Source of the DNA: Verrucomicrobiales bacterium | GTDB taxonomy: Bacteria; Verrucomicrobiota; Verrucomicrobiia; Limisphaerales; UBA9464 | Reading direction: 5' to 3' | DNA: 42,965 nucleotides | Assembly: GCA_027489875.1 (NCBI GenBank) | Contig: JAIXZE010000309.1 | Coordinates: forward strand, 1-42,965 | In this document: piece after piece, positions 24,635 to 33,091 of the stretch | Layout of the letters: each line of letters begins with the position of its first letter | Numbering within the stretch: the stretch's first letter is position 1 | Position numbers and translations under genes: made by a program | Notes under the pieces: generated by a model | What the model was told of the DNA's origin: nothing | Databases searched by the model: none | The model's input: only the letters and a program-made list of their open reading frames with translations

Positions 24635-25095
24635 GGGTGGATTTCCTGCTTGGACTTCCGGAGGAGTCGGATTTCGCCGATGACCATGGATTTGTCGACG
24701 GCCTTGCACATGTCGTAGAGCGTGAGGGCGGCGACGGAGACGGCGGTGAGGGCCTCCATTTCAATGCCGGTGCCGGCAGTGATCCGGGCGGTGGCGGTGA
24801 TCTGGATGCGATCCCGTGAATCGGGGATATGGAAGTCGACCTCGCAGTGGGTGATCGGGAGCGGGTGACAGAGCGGGATGAGTTCGCCGGTGCGTTTGGC
24901 GGCCATGATTCCGGCGAGGCGGGCGGTGGCGAGGACGTTGCCTTTGGCGACCTGGTTGGACTCGATGAGGGCCAGGGTCGCTGGATTCAGGCGGATTTCA
25001 CCCGCGGCCTCCGCCTCCCGTAGGAGGGCGGGCTTGCGGGTGACATCCACCATGCGGGCTTCGCCCCGGGCATCGACATGTGACAGTTCGCTCAC
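24631..25095 (-). CDS. moaC: Cyclic pyranopterin monophosphate synthase MoaC
   Basis: A 154-residue enzyme of molybdenum cofactor synthesis that converts the MoaA product (3',8-cyclo-7,8-dihydro-GTP) to cyclic pyranopterin monophosphate. Conserved parts: [51 protein letters not shown] and [18 protein letters not shown] with the catalytic Lys region. I chose GTG 25095 because the family begins with (M)SxLSHxDxxGxAxMVDV at exactly this point; an ATG would be present only at the internal MVDV and would lose conserved residues. The gene is first in an operon with ruvA (4-base overlap) and DUF374. MoaA and the other cofactor genes are not in the window. Confidence 0.94.
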   Translation of the reverse strand: MSELSHVDARGEARMVDVTRKPALLREAEAAGEIRLNPATLALIESNQVAKGNVLATARLAGIMAAKRTGELIPLCHPLPITHCEVDFHIPDSRDRIQITATARITAGTGIEMEALTAVSVAALTLYDMCKAVDKSMVIGEIRLLRKSKQEIHP

Positions 25096-25239
25096 CGGGG
25101 AAAGGGTGCCGTGGAGCGGGCGCGGGTGCGACGTGGAAGTTTTTTGGGCGTGCGGTCGACGCAGGGCCGGGGGCAGGATCTTCCTGCGGGCCGGAAGCGA
25201 ATTGGAGCGTGACCGGCCTCCAACCCCAATCCTGACAAA

Positions 25240-26487
25240 ATGGCATCCTTCTTCGAGCACCCCATCGACGAGCGCGTGCGGCTTTCCTACCAGATCCTTG
25301 AGCGGCTGCGGCGGCCCAATGGGGGCTACGTGGCCAGTCCGTACTCGGCGGAAGACGGATCCGGGGACGCGTACAACGTGTACTGGATCCGGGACATCAT
25401 GTTCGCGACGTACGCGAACGAGTACCTCGGGTGTTATGACCGGATGGTCGAGAGCCTCCGGTTGGTCCTGGACATCTTCAAGCGGTACCACCACCGCATC
25501 ATCAAGGCCTCGATCGTGAAGCCGGACGTACGGCATCAGCGGGGATTGTTCATGCCGGCGCGGGTGCACCCAACGACGCTGGAGACGATCACGGACGACT
25601 GGGGACACCACCAGTTGGATGTGTTCGGGCTGTTCATGTACAAGATCGGCGACCTGATCCGGAAGGGGTACGGTTTCCGGTTCACGCCGGAGGATTTCAC
25701 GCTGATCGGGCACATCCGGAGCTACATCTTCAACATGGGTTTCGAGCCGGATTTCGGCGTTTGGGAAGAGGGACCGGAATCGCATTCGAGCAGCTTTGGA
25801 GCGGTGCTGGGTGGGTTGATGATGTGGTTCGACCAAGGCTACTACGACTACAAGTACAAGCAGAAGATCGAGATCGGGCATCTGGTGCCGGTGAGCGAGC
25901 GGATGATTGCGGACGGGCACGGGGCGTTGATGACGCTGTTGCCGCGGGAGTCCGAAGGCCGGCCGTATGACATGGCGCAATTGAGCCTGCTGTGGCCGTA
26001 CAGCATCGTGGATTTCGAGACCAAGAAGACGATCCTCAAGAACGTGGAGACGCATCTGGTGGGGGAGCGGGGCGTGCGTCGGTATCCCGGGGACGTGTAC
26101 TGCGGGAAGGGGTTGGCGGCGCATCAGGGCGAGACGGCGCAGTGGCCGCTCGGCTTGGCGTGGCTTTCGATCTGTTACTCAAAGATGGCCGAGTACGGCC
26201 GAGAGTTCGATCTCGGCCGTCAGGCCATCCACCTGTCCTGGGAGGAACGGGTGGGATACTTCCGGAAGTCGGTGGAGTATTTCGAAATGCTGGAGAAGGC
26301 GATGACGCCGGAGGGGTACGTTCCGGAAATGTGGGTGGGGGAACAGTTGGGCCACAACACCCCGTTGGCGTGGGCCCAGAGCTTCCACATCATCGCCGCG
26401 CAGATGCTCATCAACCTGACCCACAAACACGGCGAGCATTTCCGGCTGCCCGCCCATGTGCGCAAGGGCGGGTTGGCGGTCGCGTGA
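25240..26487 (+). CDS. GH15-like (alpha/alpha)6-barrel protein
   Basis: A 415-residue cytoplasmic protein (no signal peptide) resembling glycoside hydrolase family 15 and phosphorylase-kinase-type barrels. It has [13 protein letters not shown] and [15 protein letters not shown] (about 28-58), which recall the GH15 substrate-binding YxYxWxRD segment; [14 protein letters not shown] (173-186) with two Glu in the position of the GH15 general acid; [17 protein letters not shown]; and [21 protein letters not shown] (motif pieces [15 protein letters not shown]) near the end, where GH15 enzymes have their catalytic base Glu. It may be a glucan or oligosaccharide hydrolase, or a non-catalytic relative; activity is not proven. 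It diverges from moaC and converges with the transglutaminase gene six bases away. Confidence 0.7.
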   Translation: MASFFEHPIDERVRLSYQILERLRRPNGGYVASPYSAEDGSGDAYNVYWIRDIMFATYANEYLGCYDRMVESLRLVLDIFKRYHHRIIKASIVKPDVRHQRGLFMPARVHPTTLETITDDWGHHQLDVFGLFMYKIGDLIRKGYGFRFTPEDFTLIGHIRSYIFNMGFEPDFGVWEEGPESHSSSFGAVLGGLMMWFDQGYYDYKYKQKIEIGHLVPVSERMIADGHGALMTLLPRESEGRPYDMAQLSLLWPYSIVDFETKKTILKNVETHLVGERGVRRYPGDVYCGKGLAAHQGETAQWPLGLAWLSICYSKMAEYGREFDLGRQAIHLSWEERVGYFRKSVEYFEMLEKAMTPEGYVPEMWVGEQLGHNTPLAWAQSFHIIAAQMLINLTHKHGEHFRLPAHVRKGGLAVA

Positions 26488-26493
26488 GTTGGC

Positions 26494-27777
26494 TCAAGGC
26501 CGAGGCAGGAGCCGCCCCATGGCGGGGCGGGCTCCGGCGACCGGGAGATAGCAGGCCTGGGAGGCGTGGGTGATCTGCGGGATGGACAACAGCGGGACGA
26601 TCACGACCTGTTCGGGCGCGGCCGTGGCCTGGACGCGGGTCTGGGTTTCGGTCCAGCCCGAGCGGACGGTGACGACGTAGTCGTTCCCCGGGGTCACCTC
26701 GAAGGGAAGGATGTCGTTCATGTCGGCGGTTTCCTCGCGGCTTGTGCCGAACCAGGTCGATGCGGTGGATCCGGTCTCGATGAGGTGGACGTCGGCCTTG
26801 ACGCGGCGACCGGCGGGTCGGTCGAGGACCTTCACGAGGAGGCGGGTCTTGCCGTCCTTGGGGGGAGTGGCCTTCGGGGTGTAGCGGTCGGTGACGTTGA
26901 CGGCCGGGACCCAGCGGATGTTCCGGGCCCAGACCATGGGGAACGGGAGGCCGGTCTTGCGGAAGCTGGTGGCGTAGATGGCGTGCCGGGGTTCGTCGCG
27001 CTTTGCCTGCGATGCGTCGTGGACGAACCATCCGCGGTCGAGTCCAGCGGGGTCGGGTTCGGCGGCACCCAGGAAGTGCCAGTCGCCGTCCCAGATTTCG
27101 ACCCAGGTATGGTTGCCGCGCATGTTGGCCCAGAGTGGCGTGCCGACAATGCGGGCGGGAACACCGACAGCGCGGCAGGCGTCGGCGAGGAGCACGGAGA
27201 GGCCGGTGCAGGTGGCCATGCCGCTTTCCATGGTTTCGAGCGGGCTTTGGTCGGGGCGACGGCGCTTGGTGTTGTACTTGACGTTGACGAGGGGGAAGAG
27301 GCGTTCGTTGAGGCGTCGGGCGGCTTCGCCGGGGGTCTTGCAGTCCTGGATCAACGGGAGGCTCAGTTCGCGGAGCTTCGGGCGCCAGAGATCGCGTGTT
27401 TCGTTGGCGCAGGCGTAGGGGAGGATGTCGTTGAGGAAGACGTCGGTTGGGATCTGCTTGGCCCAGGGAGCGGAGGCCATGGCCTCGTAGGCGAGGGCGG
27501 TGTTGGTGGCGAGCAGGCCGGCGTCGATGGTCGCGAGGTCCGGCTCCGGCATGTTCTCGATCAGGAACGCCATGCCTGGCCGTTGGGCGGGCGGGGTGGC
27601 GAGGAGCAGGGGTTCCAGACGGGCGCGGTTGGTACCGGCCTGGGCGAGCGCGGTCTCGACGGAATCAGGCCACCAGCGGTCGGCGGCGGCGAGGGGGAGG
27701 AAGGAGGCGCTGGCCAGGAGGGCCATCACTCCAAGGATCCTGCGCACCCGACGGAAGGAACGGTGATCTCGAACCAT
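26494..27777 (-). CDS. Exported transglutaminase-like protein
   Basis: A 427-residue exported protein. Residues 1-32 are a signal peptide (Arg-rich start, VMALLASASFLPLAAA). A helical region (about 35-170) precedes a transglutaminase-like papain fold: C190 in GMATCTGLSVLLADAC, H223 in RGNHTWVEIW, and an acidic residue in GAAEPDPAG (about 240-242), the three expected catalytic positions. It continues with a C-terminal beta-rich domain (about 310-410; RLLVKVLDRPAGRRV, PGNDYVVTVRSG). Bacterial members are usually peptidases or cross-linking enzymes; which one is unknown. The next gene on the minus strand upstream is the TerB/DUF697 gene 204 bp away, with a family B repeat in between. Confidence 0.87.
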   Translation of the reverse strand: MVRDHRSFRRVRRILGVMALLASASFLPLAAADRWWPDSVETALAQAGTNRARLEPLLLATPPAQRPGMAFLIENMPEPDLATIDAGLLATNTALAYEAMASAPWAKQIPTDVFLNDILPYACANETRDLWRPKLRELSLPLIQDCKTPGEAARRLNERLFPLVNVKYNTKRRRPDQSPLETMESGMATCTGLSVLLADACRAVGVPARIVGTPLWANMRGNHTWVEIWDGDWHFLGAAEPDPAGLDRGWFVHDASQAKRDEPRHAIYATSFRKTGLPFPMVWARNIRWVPAVNVTDRYTPKATPPKDGKTRLLVKVLDRPAGRRVKADVHLIETGSTASTWFGTSREETADMNDILPFEVTPGNDYVVTVRSGWTETQTRVQATAAPEQVVIVPLLSIPQITHASQACYLPVAGARPAMGRLLPRP

Positions 27778-27902
27778 GCCGAAGGATGGGGATGTTCGGG
27801 ATCTGCCGCCATGGGAATGTGGGTGGGTGGAGAGTTTGAAGATTCAAGATTGAAGCCGGGCAGCAGGGCGAGTTGCCAGTTGCCAGAACCCAGTCTCTTC
27901 CA

Positions 27903-27970
27903 CTGAAGGCCGGGTGCCCTCACCCGGCGGGGTTGAAGGATGCGCCGCGTGGGGGCACGCGGCCTTCAAA
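27903..27970 (+). repeat. Family B two-hairpin repeat, single copy
   Basis: Single copy of the unit that is tandem at 8552-8880: CTGAAGGCCGGGTG, hairpin CCGGGTG-CCCT-CACCCGG, then CCGCGTG-GGGG-CACGCGG and GGCCTTCA. The bases before it (about 27841-27900) carry the same kind of AGATTC and CCAGTTGCC micro-repeats that form the tail of the tandem units. Located between the transglutaminase start and the TerB/DUF697 stop. Confidence 0.8.
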
Positions 27971-27981
27971 CGCCCCGGCCT

Positions 27982-28929
27982 TCAGATGCCGCGGATGAAT
28001 TGGGCGAGGTTGGCACCGCGGAGGGAGGCTCCCTGTTGCCGGATCTGGGGGAGGTACTGTTCCTGGAGGCGGCGGCCTTGTCCGAGGAGACCGTCGAAGG
28101 TGGACTTGAGTTCCACGGCACCGAGGCGGCGGCCACCGGCGTAATACTGACGGGACAGCTGGCCGAGGGCGTACGTGGTGGCGAAGGACATTCCCGAACT
28201 GGTGGCCTGCGAAACGATGGATCGGCCGATGCCACCGAGGAACTTCCCGGCAAGGCCGCTCAGCCACCGGGTGGCGTACCGTTCGACGACCTGCGAGGCG
28301 ACCCCGACCCCGACCACACCCAGGAATTCCATGATGTGCCCACGGTCGAGCTGGACGCCGTGGGCCTTGCCGACCTCATAGACGAGTCGCATCTGGACCG
28401 GAAGGATGGCCATGGTGGCGAGGGTGTCGGGCAGGAGCTCCAGGCCGCCGGCGAGCAACGCGTGGTTGAGGATGGTCTTGTCGAGGGCGTTGGCGTCCGG
28501 GGTCAGTGCGGGCTGGAACTGGGGGGCGGGTGCGGAGGCTGCGAAAGCAGGCGGAACAGTGGCCGCCACGGATTCGGCGAGGGTTTCGGTCCCGGTGGCG
28601 GGAGCCGGGGACAGGCGGAGGGCGGAGCGGACTTCGTCAAGGAACCACCGCTCGGCGGCCGAAGGGGGGCCATCGGCTTCGCAAACGGCGAGGGTGGTGG
28701 CCCAGGCTTCCGCGCGGGAGGCTTCGTCGGTGAACGGGCTGACCAGATCCTGCACCGAAAGGCGTCGGTTCTGGATGTTGGCGAGGATCTGGTCGACGGC
28801 GGGGATGGTGTCCGGGCTGGTGTTCCTCAGGTTTTCGAGGGCGGCGCGCTCGGCTGGGGAGGCGATGCCATCGGCGAGGGCGGCATGGAGGGCGAGTCGG
28901 AGGAGAGCGATGCGAACGTCGTCTTGCAT
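27982..28929 (-). CDS. TerB-like/DUF697-like protein
   Basis: A 315-residue protein. Residues 1-110 look like an all-helical TerB/DjlA-N-type domain (MQDDVRIALLRLALHAALADG, then SPAERAALENL; diagnostic short piece LALHAALADGIASPAER). A Pro/Ala linker (about 110-145) follows. Residues about 155-300 resemble DUF697: LPVQMRLVYEVGKAHGVQL, GVVGVGVASQVVERYATRW, FLGGIGRSIVSQATSSGMSF, TYALGQLSRQYYAGG. The C-terminal part is hydrophobic and Gly-rich and probably membrane-associated. Both domains are of unknown function; TerB-type domains occur in stress and membrane-linked systems. It is single, not obviously in an operon. Confidence 0.68.
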   Translation of the reverse strand: MQDDVRIALLRLALHAALADGIASPAERAALENLRNTSPDTIPAVDQILANIQNRRLSVQDLVSPFTDEASRAEAWATTLAVCEADGPPSAAERWFLDEVRSALRLSPAPATGTETLAESVAATVPPAFAASAPAPQFQPALTPDANALDKTILNHALLAGGLELLPDTLATMAILPVQMRLVYEVGKAHGVQLDRGHIMEFLGVVGVGVASQVVERYATRWLSGLAGKFLGGIGRSIVSQATSSGMSFATTYALGQLSRQYYAGGRRLGAVELKSTFDGLLGQGRRLQEQYLPQIRQQGASLRGANLAQFIRGI

Positions 28930-28993
28930 GGGTGGGAACGATGGAGGTCACCCCGGTTTTTGGCGAGTGGAGCCATGGGGTGGAATTCTCCGG

Positions 28994-29128
28994 GGGCGCA
29001 TCTGGACACTGCCCCCTTTTGGAAAGGATTCGGGGCGGCGATGTCCTCATCGCCTTGGGAATGGCTTTGGAACGGCGACGAGGACGTCGCCACCCCGTTC
29101 CATGCGGGGGTAGTGTCAAGATGCGCCC
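28994..29128 (+). repeat. Palindromic element (family A), copy 5 (best preserved)
   Basis: A complete 135-bp copy. The outer arms GGGCGCATCTGGACACTGCC (plus CCC) and its inverse at 29106-29128 match in 21 of 23 positions. Inside are two hairpins, GGCGATG-TCCT-CATCGCC and GGCGACG-AGGA-CGTCGCC, joined by TTGGGAATGGCTTTGGAAC; the two loops are complementary to each other. It occupies most of the gene-free stretch 28930-29339. The remainder there is without features apart from a 7-bp hairpin at 29160-29176 (CAGGCCA-GAA-TGGCCTG). Confidence 0.9.
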
Positions 29129-29339
29129 ATCCTCCGGGGATGGGTGCGGAGAACACGCTCAGGCCAGAATGGCCTGTGTGGCGTCGCCGTCTCCGACAAT
29201 GGAGGCAATCTTCATCCATGATCTGGCCATAAAGGGTGTGGTATCGCGTGTTGCTTGCCGGGAGGTCGTGGACAGTTTGGGGTGGTTCGACCCAAGGGTG
29301 GTTGAAGAAGCCCCGTTGAGCCTGAAAGGAACTGATTTC

Positions 29340-30341
29340 ATGACCACTGTCGCGTTCTACGATACCAAGCCATACGACCGGGAATACTTTGAGCGGAATG
29401 CGGACTCCGCCCGACTGGATTGGCGGTTTCACGAGTTCCGGCTCACGGCCGAAACGGCGGCGTCCGCATCCGGGGCCGGGGCAGTGTGCGTCTTCGTGAA
29501 CGACCGTCTGGACCGTCGCTGCCTGGAGGTGTTGCACGGGCTTGGGGTGCGGTTGGTGGCGCTGCGCTGTGCGGGCTTCAACAACGTGGACCTGGCGGCG
29601 GCGCGGGAGTTCGGGCTTCGGGTTGTTCGCGTGCCTGCCTATTCGCCGCACGCCGTGGCCGAACACACGGTGGCCCTGCTGTTGGCGCTCAACCGAAAGA
29701 TCCACCGGGCCTACAACCGCGTCCGGGAGCACAACTTCTCCCTGAGTGGACTGGTGGGATTCGATCTGTACGGGAAGACTGTGGGCGTTCTGGGGACAGG
29801 CAAGATCGGGCGGATCGCGGCCCAGATCTTCCGCGGCTTTGGGTGTTCCGTGATCGCGTATGATCCCATGCCCCAGTTGGCGTGGGCGGCGAAGCATGGG
29901 GTGGTGTATGCGGATCTCGAGACGGTGATGTCGGGGTGTGACATCCTGACGTTGCACCTGCCGCTGACGCCGGCGACGCATCATCTGCTGAACGAGACGA
30001 GCCTGGCTCGGATGCGGTCGGGGGCGTTCCTCGTCAATACGAGCCGTGGGAAGCTGATCGACAGCACGGCGCTGATCCGTGCGCTGAAGTCAGGCCAGTT
30101 GGGTGGGGTGGCGCTGGATGTCTACGAGGAGGAGGAAGGCGTGTTTTTCGAGGATCACTCGGGGCGGGTACTCCAAGACGATGAGTTGACCCTGCTGCTG
30201 TCCTTCCCGAACGTGCTGGTCACATCGCACCAGGCATTCCTCACGCACGAGGCGTTGAGCGAGATTGCGCGCGTGACGATCGGAAGCCTGCTGTGCCTCG
30301 AAGGGGAAAGCGGCTTCTCGGGCGACGCTGTCGTGGTGTGA
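29340..30341 (+). CDS. ldhA: D-lactate dehydrogenase (2-hydroxyacid dehydrogenase)
   Basis: A 333-residue NAD-dependent enzyme that reduces pyruvate to D-lactate. The NAD-binding motif is GVLGTGKIGRI (149-159). Catalytic residues fit the D-LDH pattern: R236 in VNTSRGKLID, E265 in DVYEEEE and H297 in VTSHQAFLT. Other family marks are RCAGFNNVDL and VPAYSPHAVAEHTVALLLALNRK (short piece PAYSPHAVAEHT), and the D-LDH-specific long loop EEGVFFEDHSG. Start: ATG 29340 has a good Shine-Dalgarno-like AAAGGA nine bases upstream; the longer open frame comes from the palindromic element. It points to fermentative or overflow pyruvate metabolism. A lipid-kinase gene follows after 15 bp. Confidence 0.92.
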   Translation: MTTVAFYDTKPYDREYFERNADSARLDWRFHEFRLTAETAASASGAGAVCVFVNDRLDRRCLEVLHGLGVRLVALRCAGFNNVDLAAAREFGLRVVRVPAYSPHAVAEHTVALLLALNRKIHRAYNRVREHNFSLSGLVGFDLYGKTVGVLGTGKIGRIAAQIFRGFGCSVIAYDPMPQLAWAAKHGVVYADLETVMSGCDILTLHLPLTPATHHLLNETSLARMRSGAFLVNTSRGKLIDSTALIRALKSGQLGGVALDVYEEEEGVFFEDHSGRVLQDDELTLLLSFPNVLVTSHQAFLTHEALSEIARVTIGSLLCLEGESGFSGDAVVV

Positions 30342-30356
30342 TGTCGGGAAACTTGC

Positions 30357-31310
30357 ATGGGAAGTCCGCTGAGCGTCGGGATGGTGGTGAATCCGAAGGC
30401 GAATGCCGGTCGGGATCAAGGCGCGCGGTTGCGTCTGTTCCGCGAGGCGTTGGCCCGGGATGGGCATGGCGTGCAGATCATGGAAACCGCAGGGCCGGGC
30501 GGTGGCGTGGTGTGCGCCCAGAAGTTGGCGGGGCAGGTGGACGTGCTGCTCGCGGTCGGGGGCGACGGAACCTTTTGTGAAGTGGTGGGCGGGATGTTGA
30601 CCTGTGGTGTCGGACGTGTCCGTGGCGTGGCTCCCGTGTCGTTCGGGACGGGGAACGACGTGGCGCGGCATCTGGGGCTCAGGCGCGAACCGGAAGTGCT
30701 GGAGGCGTTGCGACAATTCCAGACCGGTGGTGCCGACCGGGTGCGGCGCATGGACGTCCTCGAGGTGCGTTGTCATCAGGGAGGCCGGGAGGTGGTCCGA
30801 CACGGGTTCCTGTTCGCGGCGGTGGGATTTGCGAGTGACATCCTTCGGTACACCACGCCCCGGGTGAAACGGTGGTTCGGTCCGCAGTTGAGCTATTCGG
30901 TGGGTTTCTTCCGCGCGCTGGCCAACTGGCAACCGGTGGCCCTGCGGGTCTCGACGGAACGGGGGCGGGTCGAGGAACCGTTGGTGGTGGCCCTGGCGGC
31001 GAATGCACCGCACGCTGGCGGTGGTGGGATGCGGATCGCGCCGGGGGCGGATCTGGCCGATGGGCTCTCGGACGTCAGCCTGATTCGCGCGCTGGGGCGC
31101 GGGGCGATCGCGCGACAGTTTTTCCGGCTCACGCAGGGGACGCACATCCGACATCCGCGTGTGGACTTTTTCCGCTCGGGTTGGATGGAGGTGGAAGCGG
31201 CCACGCCACAACCGGTGGCGTTGGACGGGGACGTGGTGGGTGAGACGCCGATGCGCGTGCGGGTGTTGCGGCAGGCGGTGCCGGTGGTGGGGGGGAAGTT
31301 TGGAGTGTGA
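30357..31310 (+). CDS. YegS/DagK-type diacylglycerol or lipid kinase
   Basis: A 317-residue cytoplasmic lipid kinase. It has the DAGK catalytic-domain signatures: VNPKANAGRD near the start, the nucleotide-binding LLAVGGDGTFCEVVGGM (about 64-80), and SFGTGNDVARHLGL (about 94-107). The C-terminal beta-rich half (VVALAANAPHAGGGGMRIAP, LADGLSDVSLI, VALDGDVVGETP) matches the YegS/BmrU layout. It probably phosphorylates diacylglycerol or a related lipid, but the substrate cannot be assigned. It follows the D-lactate dehydrogenase gene by 15 bp and may share its transcript. Confidence 0.9.
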   Translation: MGSPLSVGMVVNPKANAGRDQGARLRLFREALARDGHGVQIMETAGPGGGVVCAQKLAGQVDVLLAVGGDGTFCEVVGGMLTCGVGRVRGVAPVSFGTGNDVARHLGLRREPEVLEALRQFQTGGADRVRRMDVLEVRCHQGGREVVRHGFLFAAVGFASDILRYTTPRVKRWFGPQLSYSVGFFRALANWQPVALRVSTERGRVEEPLVVALAANAPHAGGGGMRIAPGADLADGLSDVSLIRALGRGAIARQFFRLTQGTHIRHPRVDFFRSGWMEVEAATPQPVALDGDVVGETPMRVRVLRQAVPVVGGKFGV

Positions 31311-31329
31311 AGATTCACGTTTGAAGGCC

Positions 31330-31381
31330 GCGTCTCTGCGCGAGTCATTCTTCGACATCCATCCGCATGCAGACGGCTGAG
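31330..31381. repeat. Dispersed repeat family C, copy 2
   Basis: The inverse of 1168-1218: it runs GCGTCTCTGCGCGAGTCATT, then the CGACATCCATCCGCATGC part, ending AGACGGCTGAG. It lies between the lipid-kinase stop and a half copy of the family A element. Confidence 0.6.
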
Positions 31382-31388
31382 AATTGCC

Positions 31389-31430
31389 CAGGACCGGCGA
31401 CGAGGACGTCGCCACCCCGCTTGGTGGGGT
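31389..31430 (+). repeat. Palindromic element (family A), half copy 6
   Basis: Only the right-hand hairpin is present: GGCGACGAGGACGTCGCC at 31396-31413, then ACCCCG and a short decayed arm. It lies directly before the PEP-CTERM-type gene, whose GTG start is nine bases further on. Confidence 0.65.
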
Positions 31431-31438
31431 GAAGGTGT

Positions 31439-32938
31439 GTGGAGTTGGTCCTTGTCAGGGGGGTGGGTTGTGCGTTGGCTGGAGCCGTGGTTAGGGATTT
31501 AGGGATTTTGGGAGGCATCCTCATCTGTGCGTCGGCTTGTTCGTTGCAGGGGCAGGCCGTGATTTCAAGCTGGCTCGGGAATACCCGGGCGACGTCCGGG
31601 TTCTCGAATCCGCCAGATCCTTCGGGGGCGGTTTCGGAAACGCAGGTGATGGTGGTGACCAATGGGCGGTGGGCGGTTTACGACCGTGCTGGAACATTGC
31701 AGCAGGGACAGAGCAGCCTCGTGTTCTGGGCGTCGATGGGAATCAACCTGCCTGCACCCGTGGACCCGCGGGTTCTGTACGATCCGGTGACGGATCGGTG
31801 GTTTACGGCGGCGGTGGAAGCGACTGGCCGGAATGTCCTGGTGGGGGTGAGCAAGACTTCGGATCCACGTGATGGGTGGAATGGGTTCCGGGTGAACTTG
31901 GCGCTTCCCTCGGGGAGCACGTCAAGCGGTGCGGACTTCACGATGATCGGCTTGAATGCCGGGTCGCTCGTGGTCTCGGCGAACATGGGTGGGACGAGTC
32001 CGACCATCAGCGTGGCCAACTTTCCCGTGGCGGACCTGGTGAAGGCGGTGCCGACCGTGGCGAATGCCTCGATCTTCCGGGAACTGCCGTTTGCGGCGAA
32101 CGGGTTCTTCCTGCATCCGGTGAACGACCTGGATGGCTCGGGAGGCAGTGGACGGGCGACGTTGTACGCGGGTTCGCTGTCGACGGGCGTGGGATTGGCT
32201 TACAAGCAGGCGACGGTGACCGGCACGGGTGCGGCGGGTGCGGTATTCAACGGGAACACGGCCAATGACACCGTCTCCTTTCCGCAAAGCCGGACGATCG
32301 GGTTCAACAATTCGGAAGGCGCACAACCGGACGGGGCGCGTTCGCTGGACATCGGCAGCACGGTGTTGCTGTCGCAACCGGTGATGCGGAACGGGACCAC
32401 GTGGCTCGTGCATTCCGCCGACAAAACCGCGGATGGACTGGTCGACATCTTCTGGACCCAACTCGCGGCCGACGGATCGGTACTGCAGAGCGGCGTGATC
32501 AGCGATCCGCAGCGCAGCCTGATCTTCCCATCCATCTCCCTGAACGCCGCGGGCGATGTGCTGGTGACCACGGCGACGACGTCGGCCAACGAGTATCCGG
32601 GTTCGATGGCGTACGTCGGGCGGACGGTGGGGGGGGTGACGAGTTTCGGGTCGATGACCGGGTTGGTCCTGTTTGAGGGGACGCAGTCGCACCAGTTGAT
32701 CAATGCGAACAACCGGAACCGCTGGGGGGATTGGAGCACGACGGTGCCGGATCCGCTGGATCCAAACCGGTTCTGGACGTTTCAGCAGGTGGTGGTGCCC
32801 ACGACCAGCAGCACGTATTCGTCGAACTGGGGCGTACAGGTGACCTTGATCGCGTTGCCGGAGGCGTCCGGCGGAATGGTCGCGTTGGGGGTAGGAGTGG
32901 TTGGTCTGGCGTGGCGATTCCTTCGGGGCGCATCCTGA
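31439..32938 (+). CDS. PEP-CTERM-type exported protein
   Basis: A protein of up to 499 residues. The N-terminus has a hydrophobic signal-type region (LGILGGILICASACSLQGQA). The mature part is beta-rich and repetitive: DPSGAVSETQVMVVTNGR, DPRVLYDPVTDRWFTAAVE, VGVSKTSDPRDGW, QSHQLINANNRNRWGDWST (short motif DPVTDRWFTA is typical of such exported beta-propeller-like proteins). The C-terminus, LPEASGGMVALGVGVVGLAW followed by RFLRGAS, has the PEP-type motif, one hydrophobic helix and an arginine cluster, the sorting signal processed by exosortase; that enzyme is not in the window. The start is uncertain: GTG 31439 gives the full frame but other GTG or TTG codons downstream could serve. The last three residues and the stop codon lie within the left arm of the family A element at 32925. 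Confidence 0.78.
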   Translation: MELVLVRGVGCALAGAVVRDLGILGGILICASACSLQGQAVISSWLGNTRATSGFSNPPDPSGAVSETQVMVVTNGRWAVYDRAGTLQQGQSSLVFWASMGINLPAPVDPRVLYDPVTDRWFTAAVEATGRNVLVGVSKTSDPRDGWNGFRVNLALPSGSTSSGADFTMIGLNAGSLVVSANMGGTSPTISVANFPVADLVKAVPTVANASIFRELPFAANGFFLHPVNDLDGSGGSGRATLYAGSLSTGVGLAYKQATVTGTGAAGAVFNGNTANDTVSFPQSRTIGFNNSEGAQPDGARSLDIGSTVLLSQPVMRNGTTWLVHSADKTADGLVDIFWTQLAADGSVLQSGVISDPQRSLIFPSISLNAAGDVLVTTATTSANEYPGSMAYVGRTVGGVTSFGSMTGLVLFEGTQSHQLINANNRNRWGDWSTTVPDPLDPNRFWTFQQVVVPTTSSTYSSNWGVQVTLIALPEASGGMVALGVGVVGLAWRFLRGAS

Positions 32939-33047
32939 TACTGCCCCCGTTTGAGACTGGGAACGGGGCGGCGATTTCCTCATCGCCTTGGGAATGGCTT
33001 TGGAACGGCGACGAGGACGTCGCCACCCCGTTCCATGCGGGGGCGCG
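32925..33047 (+). repeat. Palindromic element (family A), copy 7
   Basis: Left arm GGGGCGCATCCTGATACTGC starting within the last codons of the PEP-CTERM-type gene; cores GGCGATTTCCTCATCGCC and GGCGACGAGGACGTCGCC; the right outer arm is cut short (GCGGGGGCGCGC). It fills the space between that gene and dinB. Confidence 0.82.
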
Positions 33048-33091
33048 CTGTGGGTTGAACGATACGGGCCGTCGTTGCAGGATCCGCGGCG

